Numbered from the stretch's first letter, positions 1-7,556 are shown. The stretch is DNA of 16,639 nt from Erysipelotrichaceae bacterium (GCA_021200395.1 JAJQGQ010000077.1:1-16639); one strand, 5' to 3'. The notes: generated by a model not told the origin, from the letters alone. Numbers and translations: made by a program.

Positions 1-51
1 ATCTAATTTGATAATTAAAATCTTTGCAACCCCAAATTATTTTGAATTACC

Positions 52-76
52 AAAAACATGAGCATAGCTCATGTTT
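52..76 (-). terminator. Rho-independent terminator of the rnf operon
   Basis: Ten-base perfect arms (54-63 and 67-76) around a three-base loop, followed on the minus strand by a run of five T. The right arm overlaps the stop codon of the short rnfB. Its position directly at that stop indicates the operon ends here and that RnfB is not simply interrupted by the window edge. Bases 1-51 beyond it are AT-rich with no recognisable feature. Confidence 0.75.
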
Positions 77-386
77 ATACAGTCACTTTAATTGTTTCGC
101 CATCAGGTCCTGGTGTTTCACTTAAATACTTTTGTATATCTCCTCTTATTTGTGGATTACTAGCAACACATTTTTTGACACTTGTAACTTCTCCACTTAC
201 TAAAGCATCAGCAAATCCAGCACATCCAGGGTATCCACAACCACCACAATTGGCATTTGGTAACATACCTGAAACGGCCTCCACACGTGGATCATCTTCA
301 ACCTTTAAGAATTGATTAGCAACTCCTAATACACATCCAGCAATAGCACCAATAACAGCCAAAGCCAATATTGCATTCAAACTCAT
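75..386 (-). CDS. rnfB: RnfB, short form: membrane anchor plus one [4Fe-4S] domain
   Basis: Subunit B of the Rnf ferredoxin:NAD+ oxidoreductase, normally the entry point for electrons from ferredoxin. Residues 3-26 form a hydrophobic N-terminal anchor. Residues 40-75 form the RnfB-type [4Fe-4S] domain with C47, C50, C55 and C73 in the usual CGGCGYPGC context. The chain ends at residue 103 (…GETIKVTV) without the two CxxCxxCxxxCP ferredoxin motifs that follow in typical RnfB proteins of about 190 residues or more. No Cys-rich continuation is visible in the remaining bases in any frame, and a terminator sits at the stop. The start is firm: GGAGG lies 7 bases upstream and the ATG overlaps the previous stop as TAATG. 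This is either a stable short RnfB or an old truncation; the identity is clear, the function of the short form is inference. Confidence 0.9.
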   Translation of the reverse strand: MSLNAILALAVIGAIAGCVLGVANQFLKVEDDPRVEAVSGMLPNANCGGCGYPGCAGFADALVSGEVTSVKKCVASNPQIRGDIQKYLSETPGPDGETIKVTV

Positions 387-556
387 TATTCTTCCTCCTT
401 ATGATGAGAATTCATAGTACATGCAAAATTACCACATGCACTACATTCTTTCATATCTTCACACCCTTCAGGTTTAGGGGTGTTTTTATTGAGCATATAA
501 CTACCAATATATACTGCAAATAAAACAGCTAAAAAGATTATTGCATATATACTCAT
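386..556 (-). CDS. 56-residue membrane-anchored Cys-rich protein inside the rnf operon
   Basis: Small protein between rnfA and rnfB. One N-terminal membrane helix (about residues 3-21) is followed by a short polar tail with C32, C38, C41 and C46 (C-x5-C-x2-C-x4-C) and then two His and three Glu at the end. The C-x2-C-x4-C part has the same spacing as the first three cluster cysteines of the neighbouring RnfB. The chosen start at 556 forms a TAATG overlap with the rnfA stop; the stop forms another TAATG with rnfB, so translation is probably coupled in both directions. An in-frame ATG 33 bases upstream lies inside rnfA and has no good ribosome binding site. The layout resembles FeoB-associated Cys-rich membrane proteins, but no feoB is nearby. 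A role as an extra Fe-S or metal-binding Rnf subunit is inference. Confidence 0.75.
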   Translation of the reverse strand: MSIYAIIFLAVLFAVYIGSYMLNKNTPKPEGCEDMKECSACGNFACTMNSHHKEEE

Positions 557-1128
557 TAAACAATACCTGCGATTCCCATAATTGCACAAGCCATAATACC
601 AGCAGTAATTAAAGCAATTGGTGCACCTTCAAAACTTTCAGGAACATCAGCAATATCCAATCTTTCACGTATGGTTGCAAATACATAGATAACAATAGCA
701 AAACCAATAGGCACTGCAAGACCTGCAACAGCTGCTTCTATTAAAGTATAACCAGCTGAAATATTATCCAAAGCAACACCTAATACTGCACAGTTTGTTG
801 TAATTAATGGTAAATACACACCCATTGATTTATATATTTCAGGGCTTGTTTTCTTTAAGAACATTTCCACAAATTGAACCAAAGATGCAATAACTAAGAT
901 AAAAGTAATTAAATCCAAATATGTAATTTCTAAAGGAACCAATACATAATAATAGATAAAATAAGTAACAATAGATGCTACAAATATAACAAATGTAACA
1001 GCCAAGCCCATATTTAAAGCATTTTGTGGTTTTTTAGATAAACCCATTAATGGACAAATAGCATAAAACTTACTTAAAACAACATTATTAACAAATGTTA
1101 AGCTGACAAATAAACCGATTAATTCCAT
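556..1128 (-). CDS. rnfA: RnfA, integral membrane subunit of the Rnf complex
   Basis: A 190-residue protein of normal family length with about six membrane helices. It pairs with RnfE in the membrane core that carries electrons across the bilayer. Two family signatures are visible: an ICPLMGLSKK segment with C25, and TTNCAVLG with C113. In the RnfA/RnfE (NqrE/NqrD) family the corresponding cysteines hold a cluster shared between the two subunits, and both are retained here. It follows rnfE after a single base and its stop overlaps the next small ORF, so it belongs to one tightly coupled transcript. Nothing about this subunit looks abnormal. Confidence 0.96.
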   Translation of the reverse strand: MELIGLFVSLTFVNNVVLSKFYAICPLMGLSKKPQNALNMGLAVTFVIFVASIVTYFIYYYVLVPLEITYLDLITFILVIASLVQFVEMFLKKTSPEIYKSMGVYLPLITTNCAVLGVALDNISAGYTLIEAAVAGLAVPIGFAIVIYVFATIRERLDIADVPESFEGAPIALITAGIMACAIMGIAGIV

Positions 1129-1129
1129 G

Positions 1130-1771
1130 TTACTTCACACTCGCTTTCTTAGCTTTTCTCACTTTAAGATATTGGATAAATGCCAAAATACAACCCAAAG
1201 CAATAAATGCACCTGCTGATTGTGTAAAAATACCAATCGCATAATCAGGGAATAATTCAATATTAAAAATAACCTGAGTCGCATCTAAAGGATTATATAA
1301 AGATATACCTCCAGTACCAATCAATTGTCTTACAAATGATATAACAAGTACTGCAAACAAATAACCAACACCCATTCCTAAAGCATCTAAAATAGAATCA
1401 AGAACACCATTTTTAGAAGCAAATGCTTCAGCTCTACCTAAAATAATACAGTTAACAACAATCAATGGAATAGACACACCTAATGAATCATATAATTCAG
1501 GCGTATAAGCATTCATGATCATTTGTACACATTTAACTAATGTAGCAATAATAACAATATAAACAGGAATTCTTATTTCATTAGGAATAATCTTTCTAAG
1601 TAATGAAATAATTGTATTACTCATAATCAATACACAAATAACAGCAATCCCCATTCCTACAGCATTCGTTAAAGAAGTTGTAATAGCTAGGGCAGAACAT
1701 AAACCTAATTGTAATACAAAGATAGGATTTTCGGCAAATATTCCTTTTTTAAAAATGTCAAATTTTTTCAT
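1130..1771 (-). CDS. rnfE: RnfE, integral membrane subunit of the Rnf complex
   Basis: A 213-residue protein with about six membrane helices, homologous to RnfA in an inverted arrangement in the membrane. C25 in the LGLC segment and C108 in VVNCIILGRAEAFA correspond to the conserved cysteines that, with those of RnfA, bind the intramembrane iron-sulfur cluster. The tail ends in a basic stretch (KVRKAKKASVK). The gene starts 11 bases after rnfG, with AGGAGGTAT immediately ahead of its ATG. Length and motifs match the family. Confidence 0.96.
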   Translation of the reverse strand: MKKFDIFKKGIFAENPIFVLQLGLCSALAITTSLTNAVGMGIAVICVLIMSNTIISLLRKIIPNEIRIPVYIVIIATLVKCVQMIMNAYTPELYDSLGVSIPLIVVNCIILGRAEAFASKNGVLDSILDALGMGVGYLFAVLVISFVRQLIGTGGISLYNPLDATQVIFNIELFPDYAIGIFTQSAGAFIALGCILAFIQYLKVRKAKKASVK

Positions 1772-1782
1772 ACCTATACCTC

Positions 1783-2298
1783 CTATTCATAATTATCAGC
1801 AAAATGTGCAGCACAATTATCAATAACTCCTAAAACAGCGCTAGATGAAATCGTTGCTCCAGAAATCGTATCAATATCACTACCAATATCACTACCAACA
1901 ACTGAACTTACAAAAGCATCATCACCAACTTGTGAACCCAAACCTTTTGTTTCACCACTTAAATCAGTCACAATATATCCTTTATAAGTACCATCATTAT
2001 CTAATCCAATCAAAAATGTAATAGGTGTTGATGAAGAATAACCATAAACACTACATTCATAAACATAACCAGCATCTCCAGCTTTGTAAACAGCTTCAAT
2101 ACCTTCATAATCAGTTAAATCTGTACTTTCTTCGCTAAATTCTTCACCAGGATAAATCTCTTCCAAGCTTTCTTTTACAGTGGCAATAGCAGCCTCTTGA
2201 ATAATAGGATTTGTTTGTGAATAAACAAATGACATAACACCACCTGAAATTCCTGCAACAATAGCAAGGAAAACAGTTAATTTTATAATCTTAGACAT
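1783..2298 (-). CDS. rnfG: RnfG, FMN-binding subunit of the Rnf complex
   Basis: A 171-residue protein with one N-terminal membrane helix (about residues 5-27) followed by an extracytoplasmic FMN-binding domain. The motif DTISGAT (143-149) is the Dxx[ST]GAT site at which ApbE-type flavin transferases attach FMN through phosphate to the final Thr, here T149. A GETKGLGS segment (115-122) is the other recognisable FMN-domain signature. It is somewhat shorter than many RnfG proteins. Its ribosome binding site (GGAGG) overlaps the end of rnfD, four bases upstream. The appended domain at the end of RnfD is clearly paralogous to this protein. No ApbE gene is present in the window, so the transferase must be encoded elsewhere if flavinylation occurs. 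Confidence 0.95.
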   Translation of the reverse strand: MSKIIKLTVFLAIVAGISGGVMSFVYSQTNPIIQEAAIATVKESLEEIYPGEEFSEESTDLTDYEGIEAVYKAGDAGYVYECSVYGYSSSTPITFLIGLDNDGTYKGYIVTDLSGETKGLGSQVGDDAFVSSVVGSDIGSDIDTISGATISSSAVLGVIDNCAAHFADNYE

Positions 2299-2302
2299 AT
2301 TC

Positions 2303-3811
2303 CTAACCTCCTATTTCTGCTTGCTCAATAGCACCCTTAATAGCATTGATAATACCCGTTGATGTCTTTGTAGCACCAGTAGATACATCAATATCATCAA
2401 CATCATCTTCGCTTAAATTGCCACCAAAAACTGCTTCCACAAAAGCTTCGGCTACATCACTCTTATCAGTAGCATAAGTAACTTCACCTTTTTCAATCAA
2501 ATCCTTACCAAAGCCATCTGTTTCACCAGCATATTCCAATACTATTACAGAAACAATCGTATCGCCATCAATTTGTACTGCAACTTTCATTGGACTAGAA
2601 GAACTAAATCCAGTTACTTCCATCACATAGCCATCATCCGTCGTTTCAATATATGTCCAATCAGCTTTATTAGCTTCTTCTTCAGCAATTCTTGCAGCTT
2701 CTTCCTCTGCTTCCTTAGCAGCTAATTCTTCAGCTTCTACTTCACTTTTAATCGTATAACTAATACCTGCCACACAAACAATAGCGACAGCAAGCACTGC
2801 CCCAATACTCAACCATTTCTGAGCTATCTTTGTATCAGTTCTACCTAAAATCAATGAATCAATCAATGGTGTTAACATATTCATAATCAAAATTGAAAAT
2901 AATACACCTTCAGGATAATTAGCTTTCAAACGAATAATCATCGTTAAAAAACCTAACCCCACACCATAAATAATCTTACCTTGAGGACTTGTAGGTGATG
3001 TCACTGGATCAGTCGCCATAAAAAAGGCTCCAAACATCAAACCACCTAAACACAAATGATAAAGTGGATATGTTATTAAATCTAATCCATTAATAACTGC
3101 AAATACTTCACTTAAAATGACAACTGTTAATAAATAAGAAACAGGAATTCTAGCATCAATAACTTTTCTAAGTATCATCACAATACCTAAAACAAGTATC
3201 AAAATAATACAAGTTTCGCCTAATGCTCCTGTATGACTACCTAAAAATAAATCAGATAAAGAATAAGTAAATCCATCTCCACCAAGCCAATTGGTAGCAG
3301 CCATCATAGTAATAGGAGTTGCTGAAGATGATACATCAACACCTGAAGGTGTAGATGTCGCAATCAAATCAGCACTAAATGCCAAGTGTGCTACAACACG
3401 TCCTACCAAAGCCGGGTTAAAAATATTTTGGCCAAAACCTCCATAAACCAATTTCCCTAAGAAAATAGCAATAAATGATGAAACACCAACAACATATAAA
3501 GGCGTCCCAATAGGTAAAGTTAATACCAAAATAATAGCTGTTATCCAAGGAAAACTACTCTTTAAATAATCTAAAATATTTTGTTTGTGCATCCACGCCC
3601 AAACAATCTCTGTAGCAAAAGCCACAACCAATGAAACCACAAACATCAAAGCTACTTGAATAAATGGATCATTAGATAAATAATTATAATAATAATAAAA
3701 CAATGTATAAGCCACAATCACCAATAAAGCAATCGTTAAATCACGCATAATACGCTGTGTTGAAAGTTTTTGACGATAGTTTGGTGATGTTCTTTGTAAT
3801 GTAACCTTCAT
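2303..3811 (-). CDS. rnfD: RnfD with an extra C-terminal FMN-binding domain
   Basis: Membrane subunit of Rnf, 502 residues against about 310-360 for usual RnfD. Residues 20-350 form the polytopic NqrB/RnfD core; DVSSSAT (159-165) resembles the covalent FMN attachment site, with T165 the likely acceptor. After the last helix (about 335-353) comes an Ala/Glu-rich, probably helical linker (357-383). Residues 387-496 then form a second FMN-binding domain like RnfG, with GETDGFGKDL and DVSTGAT (475-481; T481 the likely acceptor). The fusion is in one uninterrupted frame and rnfG is still present as a separate gene. The appended domain should lie on the same side of the membrane as RnfG. It begins 9 bases after rnfC with a GGAGG site. 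The identity is certain; the function of the extra flavin domain is inference. Confidence 0.95.
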   Translation of the reverse strand: MKVTLQRTSPNYRQKLSTQRIMRDLTIALLVIVAYTLFYYYYNYLSNDPFIQVALMFVVSLVVAFATEIVWAWMHKQNILDYLKSSFPWITAIILVLTLPIGTPLYVVGVSSFIAIFLGKLVYGGFGQNIFNPALVGRVVAHLAFSADLIATSTPSGVDVSSSATPITMMAATNWLGGDGFTYSLSDLFLGSHTGALGETCIILILVLGIVMILRKVIDARIPVSYLLTVVILSEVFAVINGLDLITYPLYHLCLGGLMFGAFFMATDPVTSPTSPQGKIIYGVGLGFLTMIIRLKANYPEGVLFSILIMNMLTPLIDSLILGRTDTKIAQKWLSIGAVLAVAIVCVAGISYTIKSEVEAEELAAKEAEEEAARIAEEEANKADWTYIETTDDGYVMEVTGFSSSSPMKVAVQIDGDTIVSVIVLEYAGETDGFGKDLIEKGEVTYATDKSDVAEAFVEAVFGGNLSEDDVDDIDVSTGATKTSTGIINAIKGAIEQAEIGG

Positions 3812-3820
3812 ATAAACCTC

Positions 3821-5128
3821 CTATGCCTTCTTTCTTCTTTGCGCCAATTGATAACGACGTTTAGCTTTAGCAACCATATCTGTCACTTCAATCTTACTTG
3901 GACAAATATAAGTACACATACCACATTCTACGCAATCAAAGACATTTAATTTTTCAATTAAATCCGCATCTCCCGCTTTTTCTGCCTGCATAATACGTAC
4001 TGGCTGTAAATGTGCTGGACAATGTAATGTACATTCCCCACATTTTAAGCAAGGTAAAGGTTTAATATTTTCTTTCTTTAATACAGTAATGGCATTACTA
4101 TAAGTACAAATCACAAAAGTATCATTCATAACAGATTTGCCCATCATAGGTCCACCACCTAAAATAAAGCCTTCTACTTCATCATCAATATATCCACCAA
4201 TTTTTTCAACAATATAATTAACTGGTGTGCCAACAGCCACATCAACATTTTGTGGATTCTTCAAGCCATTTCCTGACATTGTCACAACACGTCTAGAAAT
4301 GCATTCACCATTTCTAATACCTTTAGAAACAGCAATAGCTGTTGCTGAGTTATTGACAATAACACCTACTTCAGCAGGTAATTTATCATAAGTTTTCTTT
4401 GTGATCGTTTCTACCAGTTTTCTTTCCCAACCCATAGGATAACAATCTTCTACTTCCACAGGTGTAATATCACTATAGTTTTTTGCTTCTTCTACTAATA
4501 ATTCAAACAAATCAGGCTTATGTTCCTTAATTGCTATAATTGCTTTAGAAGCTTCAGCTGCTCTCATTAAGAACTTTGTTCCATCAAATAATGCTTTAAT
4601 ATCTCGTTTCATGGCTAAATGATCACTCGTTAAGAACGGTTCACATTCAACTCCATTAATAATAATTGTATCAATACTTTCAGGATGACCATACTTTAAA
4701 AACGTTGGAAAACCAGATCCTCCTAAACCTACAATACCTAATTCTTTAATAGCATCAACAATTTCCTCTTGCTTCATTTCATCAGGATTGTCAATATCAA
4801 TAGCCTTAACACGTTCATTTTTATGATCGTTAATAATCGCTATATGCTGTTGTTGTCTCTTTGAAGCATGCATCCTTTTTTCAATACCCTTAACTGTTCC
4901 AGATACAGATGCATAAATAGGCACATAAACACTTTTTCTAACTGCTAATTTTGTCCCAATACAAACATGATCTCCCTCTTTAACAAGAACATCAAAATCT
5001 GTAGCCATACCTACAACCAAAGGAATATAAACAACATCAGGATCTTCAATAGTTAAAATAGGCTTATCCTTTGTTAAGCCTTTCTGACCATCAAGCTTTG
5101 CTTTTGCTATGCCAGATAAAATACTCAT
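3821..5128 (-). CDS. rnfC: RnfC, NADH-binding peripheral subunit of the Rnf complex
   Basis: First gene of the operon; 435 residues, normal for clostridial-type RnfC. It exchanges electrons with NAD(H) at the cytoplasmic face. The N-terminal barrel-sandwich region (about 20-100) is followed by the glycine-rich GLGGSGFPT segment (134-142) and the conserved INGVECEPFL (157-166) of the FMN/NADH-binding fold. Two [4Fe-4S] motifs lie near the C terminus: C360, C363, C366, C370 and C399, C402, C405, C409, each CxxCxxCxxxCP. The end is strongly basic. GGAGGGA lies four bases before the ATG. All cofactor residues are intact, in contrast to the shortened RnfB. Confidence 0.97.
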   Translation of the reverse strand: MSILSGIAKAKLDGQKGLTKDKPILTIEDPDVVYIPLVVGMATDFDVLVKEGDHVCIGTKLAVRKSVYVPIYASVSGTVKGIEKRMHASKRQQQHIAIINDHKNERVKAIDIDNPDEMKQEEIVDAIKELGIVGLGGSGFPTFLKYGHPESIDTIIINGVECEPFLTSDHLAMKRDIKALFDGTKFLMRAAEASKAIIAIKEHKPDLFELLVEEAKNYSDITPVEVEDCYPMGWERKLVETITKKTYDKLPAEVGVIVNNSATAIAVSKGIRNGECISRRVVTMSGNGLKNPQNVDVAVGTPVNYIVEKIGGYIDDEVEGFILGGGPMMGKSVMNDTFVICTYSNAITVLKKENIKPLPCLKCGECTLHCPAHLQPVRIMQAEKAGDADLIEKLNVFDCVECGMCTYICPSKIEVTDMVAKAKRRYQLAQRRKKA

Positions 5129-5161
5129 ATTATCCCTCCATACTCCTAATATTTCCCTCCT

Positions 5162-5190
5162 ATTATAACACTTAAAACATAATTTGAAAA
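5162..5190 (-). promoter_or_regulatory. Probable rnf operon promoter
   Basis: On the minus strand an extended -10 box (TGTTATAAT; TATAAT at 5162-5167) is preceded after 17 bases by TTTTCA (5185-5190), which matches four of six -35 positions. The -10 box lies about 33 bases upstream of the rnfC start codon. No palindrome overlaps it. It shares the 177-base intergenic region with the divergent marR promoter. Confidence 0.6.
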
Positions 5191-5255
5191 CAAAACTTCA
5201 CGTTAGTTTTTTCACACTTTACAAATTATAAATTATATCGTAATAATTACATATA

Positions 5256-5275
5256 TAAGTTGACAAATCAACTTA
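5256..5275 (+). promoter_or_regulatory. Palindromic operator, probably for the MarR-family regulator
   Basis: A perfect inverted repeat with 8-base arms (TAAGTTGA and TCAACTTA) and a 4-base centre. The core TTGACAAATCAA has the TTG-N6-CAA form seen in many MarR-family operators. It covers the -35 box of the adjacent regulator gene, so binding would block that promoter. This supports autorepression. It is about 65 bases upstream of the rnf -35 box, so direct control of rnf is less obvious. Confidence 0.65.
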
Positions 5276-5287
5276 ATATATTATAAT
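5260..5287 (+). promoter_or_regulatory. Promoter of the marR-hdeD-AI2E operon
   Basis: Perfect consensus boxes: TTGACA (5260-5265) and TATAAT (5282-5287) separated by 16 bases, ending 18 bases before the regulator's ATG. Such a strong promoter overlapped by a palindrome suggests that expression is set by repression. Confidence 0.8.
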
Positions 5288-5305
5288 TAAATAAAGGAGA
5301 ATCAT

Positions 5306-5761
5306 ATGAACGAATTTGAACAATTTTCACTTCTATTCTCACAAAGTGAAAAAAAACTACAACAACTCAAAAATCATGCATTTGACACCTTAAATGTCAA
5401 ATCCTCAGATATTACCTATATTCTACTACTCAAAAATAATCCCAATGGATTAGCAGCTAATGAATTATCAAAATATAGTGGCTATGATAAAGCCCTTATT
5501 TCACGCATCACTAATGAATTATTAGAAAAAGATTATATATGTCGTAATCCTAGCGATGCCCATAAACAACGTGGTTATCGTCTCATACTTACCGATAAAG
5601 GTTTAGAGTTTAGTAAAGATGTTGATCAAATAATGAAAGAATTACAAACCTCATTTGAAAAAAACATAGCTAAAGATGATTTAAAATTATTTTATCAAAC
5701 AATTCAAATAATAGCTAAAAACTTACAGGAATTATCATTAGAAAAAATGAAAGAAGGTTAA
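5306..5761 (+). CDS. MarR-family transcriptional regulator
   Basis: A 151-residue DNA-binding protein of usual MarR length. Helical N and C termini (about 1-30 and 105-148) would form the dimer interface. The winged helix-turn-helix covers about residues 35-100, with the recognition region around ANELSKYSGYDKALISRITN and a basic wing (DAHKQRGYRLILT). AAAGGAGA stands five bases before the ATG. It is divergent from rnfC and is followed after three bases by two membrane-protein genes. An 8-base-arm palindrome over its own promoter is the probable binding site, so it is most likely an autorepressor of this operon. The signal is not evident: there is no cysteine of the OhrR type at the N terminus. 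Control of rnf is possible but not shown by sequence. Confidence 0.9.
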   Translation: MNEFEQFSLLFSQSEKKLQQLKNHAFDTLNVKSSDITYILLLKNNPNGLAANELSKYSGYDKALISRITNELLEKDYICRNPSDAHKQRGYRLILTDKGLEFSKDVDQIMKELQTSFEKNIAKDDLKLFYQTIQIIAKNLQELSLEKMKEG

Positions 5762-5764
5762 ATT

Positions 5765-6460
5765 ATGCTTAATAAAATAAAAGAAAACACAAGAAATATT
5801 ATTATATGTCTAGGAGAATTTATCATTGGAATCTTGTTATTTATCAATCCTGTTGATTTTACCTCTAGTATTATCATTGTAGGTGGTATATTACTTATAT
5901 GTATGGGATTAGGTAATATTATTTCTTATTTTAGAAAAGAAGTCAGTCTTTCTAATCGTGGTCTATCGACAGGTATTATTTATATTTTATTAGGTGGCTA
6001 CTGCATTCTCCAATATCAATGGTTTATCGACACTTTTACGGTTATTACAATGCTCTATGGAGCAGTTATGTTAGTGATAGGTATTGATAAGATTCAATGG
6101 GGTGCTGATTTAAAAAGAAATAAAAGAAAATATTGGTATTATGGTATTTTTGATTCATTTTTAACGATAGTATTAGCTATTGTTGTATTAGCTAGTTCCT
6201 CTTTAAATAGCGATATTTTGTGGATTATTTTAGCTTTATCTTTAGTAGTGATTGCGATATTTGATTTGGTTACCATTATTTTAGGAGCCAAAGAAAAATA
6301 TAAAGTAGAGATTGTGGATGAAGTTAAAGTAGAAGAACCAATAACAGAAGAAACGACTGAAGAGCCAAAAGAAAAAGTAGAAGAAGTTAGCGAAGATGAT
6401 GATTTATTAATCAAAGATTTTATTGATACAAAGGATGACAATCATGAAGAAGGATTATAA
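5765..6460 (+). CDS. HdeD-like (DUF308) membrane protein with acidic tail
   Basis: A 231-residue protein with about six membrane helices in three hairpins between residues 8 and 176, the arrangement of the HdeD/DUF308 family (HdeD of enterobacteria is associated with acid resistance). The helices are rich in Ile, Val and Gly with little charge. Residues 185-231 form a hydrophilic, very acidic cytoplasmic-type tail with many Glu and Asp, which goes beyond the core family domain. It begins three bases after the MarR gene with AGAAGG in front, and its end overlaps the next start, so it is in the regulator's operon. The family assignment rests on hydropathy and general pattern rather than a catalytic motif; function unknown. 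Confidence 0.75.
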   Translation: MLNKIKENTRNIIICLGEFIIGILLFINPVDFTSSIIIVGGILLICMGLGNIISYFRKEVSLSNRGLSTGIIYILLGGYCILQYQWFIDTFTVITMLYGAVMLVIGIDKIQWGADLKRNKRKYWYYGIFDSFLTIVLAIVVLASSSLNSDILWIILALSLVVIAIFDLVTIILGAKEKYKVEIVDEVKVEEPITEETTEEPKEKVEEVSEDDDLLIKDFIDTKDDNHEEGL

Positions 6461-7556
6461 GAAATATATCTATCTAGCATTATCCCTATTTGTGTTATGG
6501 TTTGCTATACATTATTGGCATGGTTTTACTGTCATCATTCAACTGCTTTTTGTAGCAATTGAACCTATTATTATTGGTGGTGTTATTGCCTATATGATTA
6601 ATATTCCCATGACATTTTATGAAAGGCACTTTCCTAAAACTCAAAACAAAATATTCAACAAAAGCAAGCGTTTCTTATGTATGTTAGGGGCTGTTGTTTC
6701 ATTTGTTATTATCGTTACACTACTTTGTGTGATTGTTATACCAGAACTCGTTTCAGCTTTAAGTATTTTAGCTAAAGGTATTCCTCATGTCATAGACTTA
6801 ATGACAACCAATGAAACAATTATGTCATTCATCCCTGCTGAAACATTAGCTCAAATTCAATCCATTGATGAACAACAACTGGTCGATGGTTTAGTAAGTC
6901 TATTTTTATCAGGTGCTGGTGAAATATCACAATCATTCATTAGTTTCCTTTCTTCAGCAGTATCAACGATTTCAACTTTTGTGATTGCGATTATTTTTAG
7001 TGTTTATTTTTTAGTTGGAAAAGAAACATTATTAAGACAAATCAAACGTTTTATGCATGTTTATTTAAAGCCTGAAATCAATGATAAAATCAATATAATA
7101 TTTACAACAATAAATGATAGTTTTCATAAATTTATTGTAGGTCAGGTTATGGAAGCTGTTATTATTGGCTTATTATGTATGATTGGTATGTTTATTCTTC
7201 AATTCCCATATGCCTCAATGATTGGTGTGCTCATTGGTTTTACCGCCCTTATTCCAGTAGCAGGTGCTTATATTGGAGCAGGTGTTGGTGCTATTATGAT
7301 ATTAACAGTTTCACCCTCATCTGTGATTCCGTTTTTGATTTATATTGTTGTTTTACAACAATTCGAAGGAAATATCATATATCCACGTGTTGTTGGCACA
7401 TCACTAGGTTTACCAGGTATTTGGGTTTTAGCGGCTGTTACTATTGGTGGCAGTATATGTGGTATATTGGGCATGCTCATTGGTGTCCCATTAACATCTG
7501 CTATATATAATCTTATAAAAATGGATATGAAGGCAAAAGAAGTAGATCTTAATTGA
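6444..7556 (+). CDS. AI-2E family transporter (PerM/YtvI-like)
   Basis: A 370-residue polytopic membrane protein with about eight helices and a soluble central segment near residues 125-160. Family hallmarks lie in the C-terminal half: a FTALIPVAGAYIGAGVGAI segment, then EGNIIYPRVVG and a glycine-rich GGSICGILGMLIGVPL run. Members of this family include exporters of autoinducer-2 and Na+/H+ antiporter-like proteins, so the substrate cannot be read from sequence. The ATG at 6444 is preferred because AAAGGA lies nine bases before it; an in-frame ATG at 6423 has no such site. It overlaps the HdeD-like gene by 17 bases, implying coupled expression under the MarR regulator. Confidence 0.9.
   Translation: MKKDYKKYIYLALSLFVLWFAIHYWHGFTVIIQLLFVAIEPIIIGGVIAYMINIPMTFYERHFPKTQNKIFNKSKRFLCMLGAVVSFVIIVTLLCVIVIPELVSALSILAKGIPHVIDLMTTNETIMSFIPAETLAQIQSIDEQQLVDGLVSLFLSGAGEISQSFISFLSSAVSTISTFVIAIIFSVYFLVGKETLLRQIKRFMHVYLKPEINDKINIIFTTINDSFHKFIVGQVMEAVIIGLLCMIGMFILQFPYASMIGVLIGFTALIPVAGAYIGAGVGAIMILTVSPSSVIPFLIYIVVLQQFEGNIIYPRVVGTSLGLPGIWVLAAVTIGGSICGILGMLIGVPLTSAIYNLIKMDMKAKEVDLN

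Noticed and set aside
1..74. Idea that the missing RnfB ferredoxin module continues after a frameshift
   Set aside because: Minus-strand translation of these bases shows no CxxCxxC pattern in any frame, and the hairpin plus T run fits an operon end. The module could only lie outside the window as a separate gene.
58..315. Plus-strand reading frame opposite rnfB
   Set aside because: It is antisense to the clear RnfB cluster domain, overlaps the operon terminator and has no ribosome binding site.
5129..5255. Rex or second MarR operator at the rnf promoter
   Set aside because: No TTGT-N10-ACAA arrangement or second TTGA-N4-TCAA palindrome could be found near the rnf -10 and -35 boxes.
7175..7510. 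Plus-strand frame rich in Trp, Tyr and Cys inside the AI-2E gene
   Set aside because: An out-of-frame reading of the conserved transporter C terminus; its composition is not that of a real protein.
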